From an uncultured Pedosphaera sp. (GTDB taxonomy: Bacteria; Verrucomicrobiota; Verrucomicrobiia; Limisphaerales; Pedosphaeraceae), in NCBI GenBank assembly GCA_903918755.1, contig CAIXFN010000114.1:1-32651 (forward strand): 32,651 nt of DNA, in the 5' to 3' direction. A program made the position numbers and the translations under genes. Below, in pieces: positions 31,844 to 32,651 of this stretch (positions are counted from its first letter, which is position 1; the number at the start of each line of letters is the position of its first letter). The notes beneath the pieces were generated by a model that was given only the letters and a program-made list of their open reading frames with translations, was not told where the DNA came from and searched no databases.

Positions 31844-32651
31844 TCAAGGCAAAAGTTGAATGCGATAATAGCGCTGCGTAACGGCATCCACATCAATAGT
31901 CGTATTCAGAGCGTTGGTGACGGTAATGGGGCTGCCGAGACTCACCCAATTTGTCGAACCCAAATCCGTGGCGTATTGAACCTGGCAAACCTGGTTGGAA
32001 AGTGCGTTCCAGCTTAAGGCAACACCACCATTGGTTACAGTCAGTCCTAGGATGCTCGGTGGTATATTTAGACTGAATAACGTGCCGTAGCCTTCATCTT
32101 CCCAGGTTTGGGTTCTGAAAGGACTGCCATTCGGGATAAAACTTGAACCACCGAAGGGCGTCTTGCCATAAATTTTGCCGTTCCTGCCCTCGGTCAGGGT
32201 GGCATTCGGGTGTTGTCCATCAGGACCTCTAAATGCGTAAAGCGTTGTAAATTTGCCTTGCGGCGTCATCTGAAAGATCGTCCCATGTCCGTAATAGTAG
32301 TATTGATGATCATAAAAATCTCCACCATACCAGGTGGTGCCGTAAAAATTGCCATCGCTGGCCTGCATCAGGCTGTTGGGTTCGGAGCCATCACTGCCTC
32401 CGGTGAAAGTATAGAGGGTTGTGAGAACGCCGTTCGTTGTAATCCGGTAAATTGTGCCAATAGTGGTTCCGTAAAAACATCCATCTTTTCCCAAAACGAT
32501 CCCCAACGGGCCGTAACCACTAGTGCCATTAAACGAATACAAGGTTGTGAAGTCGCCGGTGCCGGTGTAAAACTCTTTCTGTAATTTGTCTTTCTTCTCC
32601 CCGCCGCCACCCCTCCGGGGTGAGGCGGAGCGAAGCCGCGCGTAGCGAGGC
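31844..32651 (-). CDS. GloVer-repeat protein, C-terminal part, runs off window
   Basis: Open frame from the right edge leftward; the 5' end is outside the window. Repeats of about 60 residues read LYSFNGTSGYGPLGIVLGKD, then GCFYGTT; LYTFTGGSDGSEPNSLMQAS, then DGNFYGTT; and LYAFRGPDGQHPNATLTEGR, then NGKIYGKT. This is the tandem GloVer repeat (LYxFxGxxDGxxPxxxLxxxxDGxFYGTT), likely a beta-propeller-like secreted or surface domain. The C-terminus (NQVCQVQYATDLGSTNWVSL ... RYYRIQLLP) resembles the fibronectin-like tail common in verrucomicrobial surface proteins. A TTG at 32542 could be a start but cuts a repeat, so the frame surely extends upstream. The first residues beyond about 32585 are repeat-derived DNA, so interruption of the gene is possible. 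Composition is AT-richer than its neighbours. Confidence 0.75.
   Translation of the reverse strand, partial: PRYARLRSASPRRGGGGEKKDKLQKEFYTGTGDFTTLYSFNGTSGYGPLGIVLGKDGCFYGTTIGTIYRITTNGVLTTLYTFTGGSDGSEPNSLMQASDGNFYGTTWYGGDFYDHQYYYYGHGTIFQMTPQGKFTTLYAFRGPDGQHPNATLTEGRNGKIYGKTPFGGSSFIPNGSPFRTQTWEDEGYGTLFSLNIPPSILGLTVTNGGVALSWNALSNQVCQVQYATDLGSTNWVSLGSPITVTNALNTTIDVDAVTQRYYRIQLLP
32585..32651. repeat. GC-rich palindromic repeat at the right edge
   Basis: CCCC-TCC-GGGG, GCGG-AGCGAAG-CCGC and the phrase GCGTAGCGAGGC stand together here, a cluster of small hairpins of the kind found in dispersed intergenic repeats. The frame of the GloVer gene stays open across it. That gives Arg/Gly/Ser-rich residues unlike the rest of the protein. 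Confidence 0.45.

Noticed and set aside
1-32651. CRISPR array, tRNA, rRNA, insertion sequence or prophage
   Set aside because: No regularly spaced repeats, cloverleaf-like sequence, transposase or phage structural gene was recognised on reading the window; a dedicated tRNA/ncRNA scan could still find a small RNA.

Overview
The window reads as chromosomal DNA of a GC-rich Verrucomicrobiota bacterium, most likely from the Pedosphaera/Limisphaera side of the phylum (inference). Supporting signs are a PVC-type heme-binding CxxCH protein with a sorbosone-dehydrogenase-like N-terminus, a GloVer-repeat protein, many secreted carbohydrate or nucleoside enzymes with added discoidin and Ig-like domains, a CE6/sialate-esterase-like protein, and dispersed GTAGC-TT-GCGAAG palindromes between genes. 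No rRNA, tRNA, CRISPR array, transposase or phage gene was seen. Many start codons were moved inward from the longest possible frame because the upstream extension is non-natural and a signal peptide or family N-terminus begins later.

Layout. 1-3440: three rightward envelope genes (porin-2-like barrel, secreted protein, DUF481 barrel), the last two overlapping. 3437-3982 (-): HAD-IIIA phosphatase with Glu at the nucleophile position. 4188-6824: large exported cytochrome-type PVC protein. 7083-7673 (-) and 7763-9304 (+): divergent secreted thioredoxin and UbiD-family decarboxylase. 9305-9817: repeat-rich non-coding stretch. 9818-10876: AT-richer unknown secreted protein. 11069-11698 (-): membrane protein. 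11995-14334 (-): multidomain secreted nucleoside hydrolase.

14560-21389 is the most coherent block: a LytTR response regulator and LytS-type histidine kinase run leftward, and a four-gene MacAB/TolC-type export operon (outer membrane channel, periplasmic adaptor, ABC ATPase, ABC permease) runs rightward. They share a divergent intergenic region with a pair of imperfect direct repeats 22 bp apart, the geometry expected for a LytTR site. 21490-23336 (-) is a TPR protein translationally coupled to a PilT ATPase. Divergent from it is an ArsR-type regulator with an SRPBCC partner. This pair has a promoter whose spacer is filled by a perfect operator palindrome and whose predicted transcript would be leaderless; a clear intrinsic terminator follows.

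24632-32651: tandem SGNH/CE6 esterase whose second copy has lost its nucleophile serine, a small PH-like protein, an HI0933-type flavoprotein, a second PilT-like ATPase (-), a zinc-ribbon membrane protein, a DUF885 metallopeptidase-like protein, and the C-terminal part of a GloVer-repeat protein (-) that runs off the window edge. I see no convincing brand-new multi-gene system. The best leads are the regulatory architecture at 23.4 kb, the LytTR/efflux pairing, the two active-site substitutions and the dispersed palindrome families.
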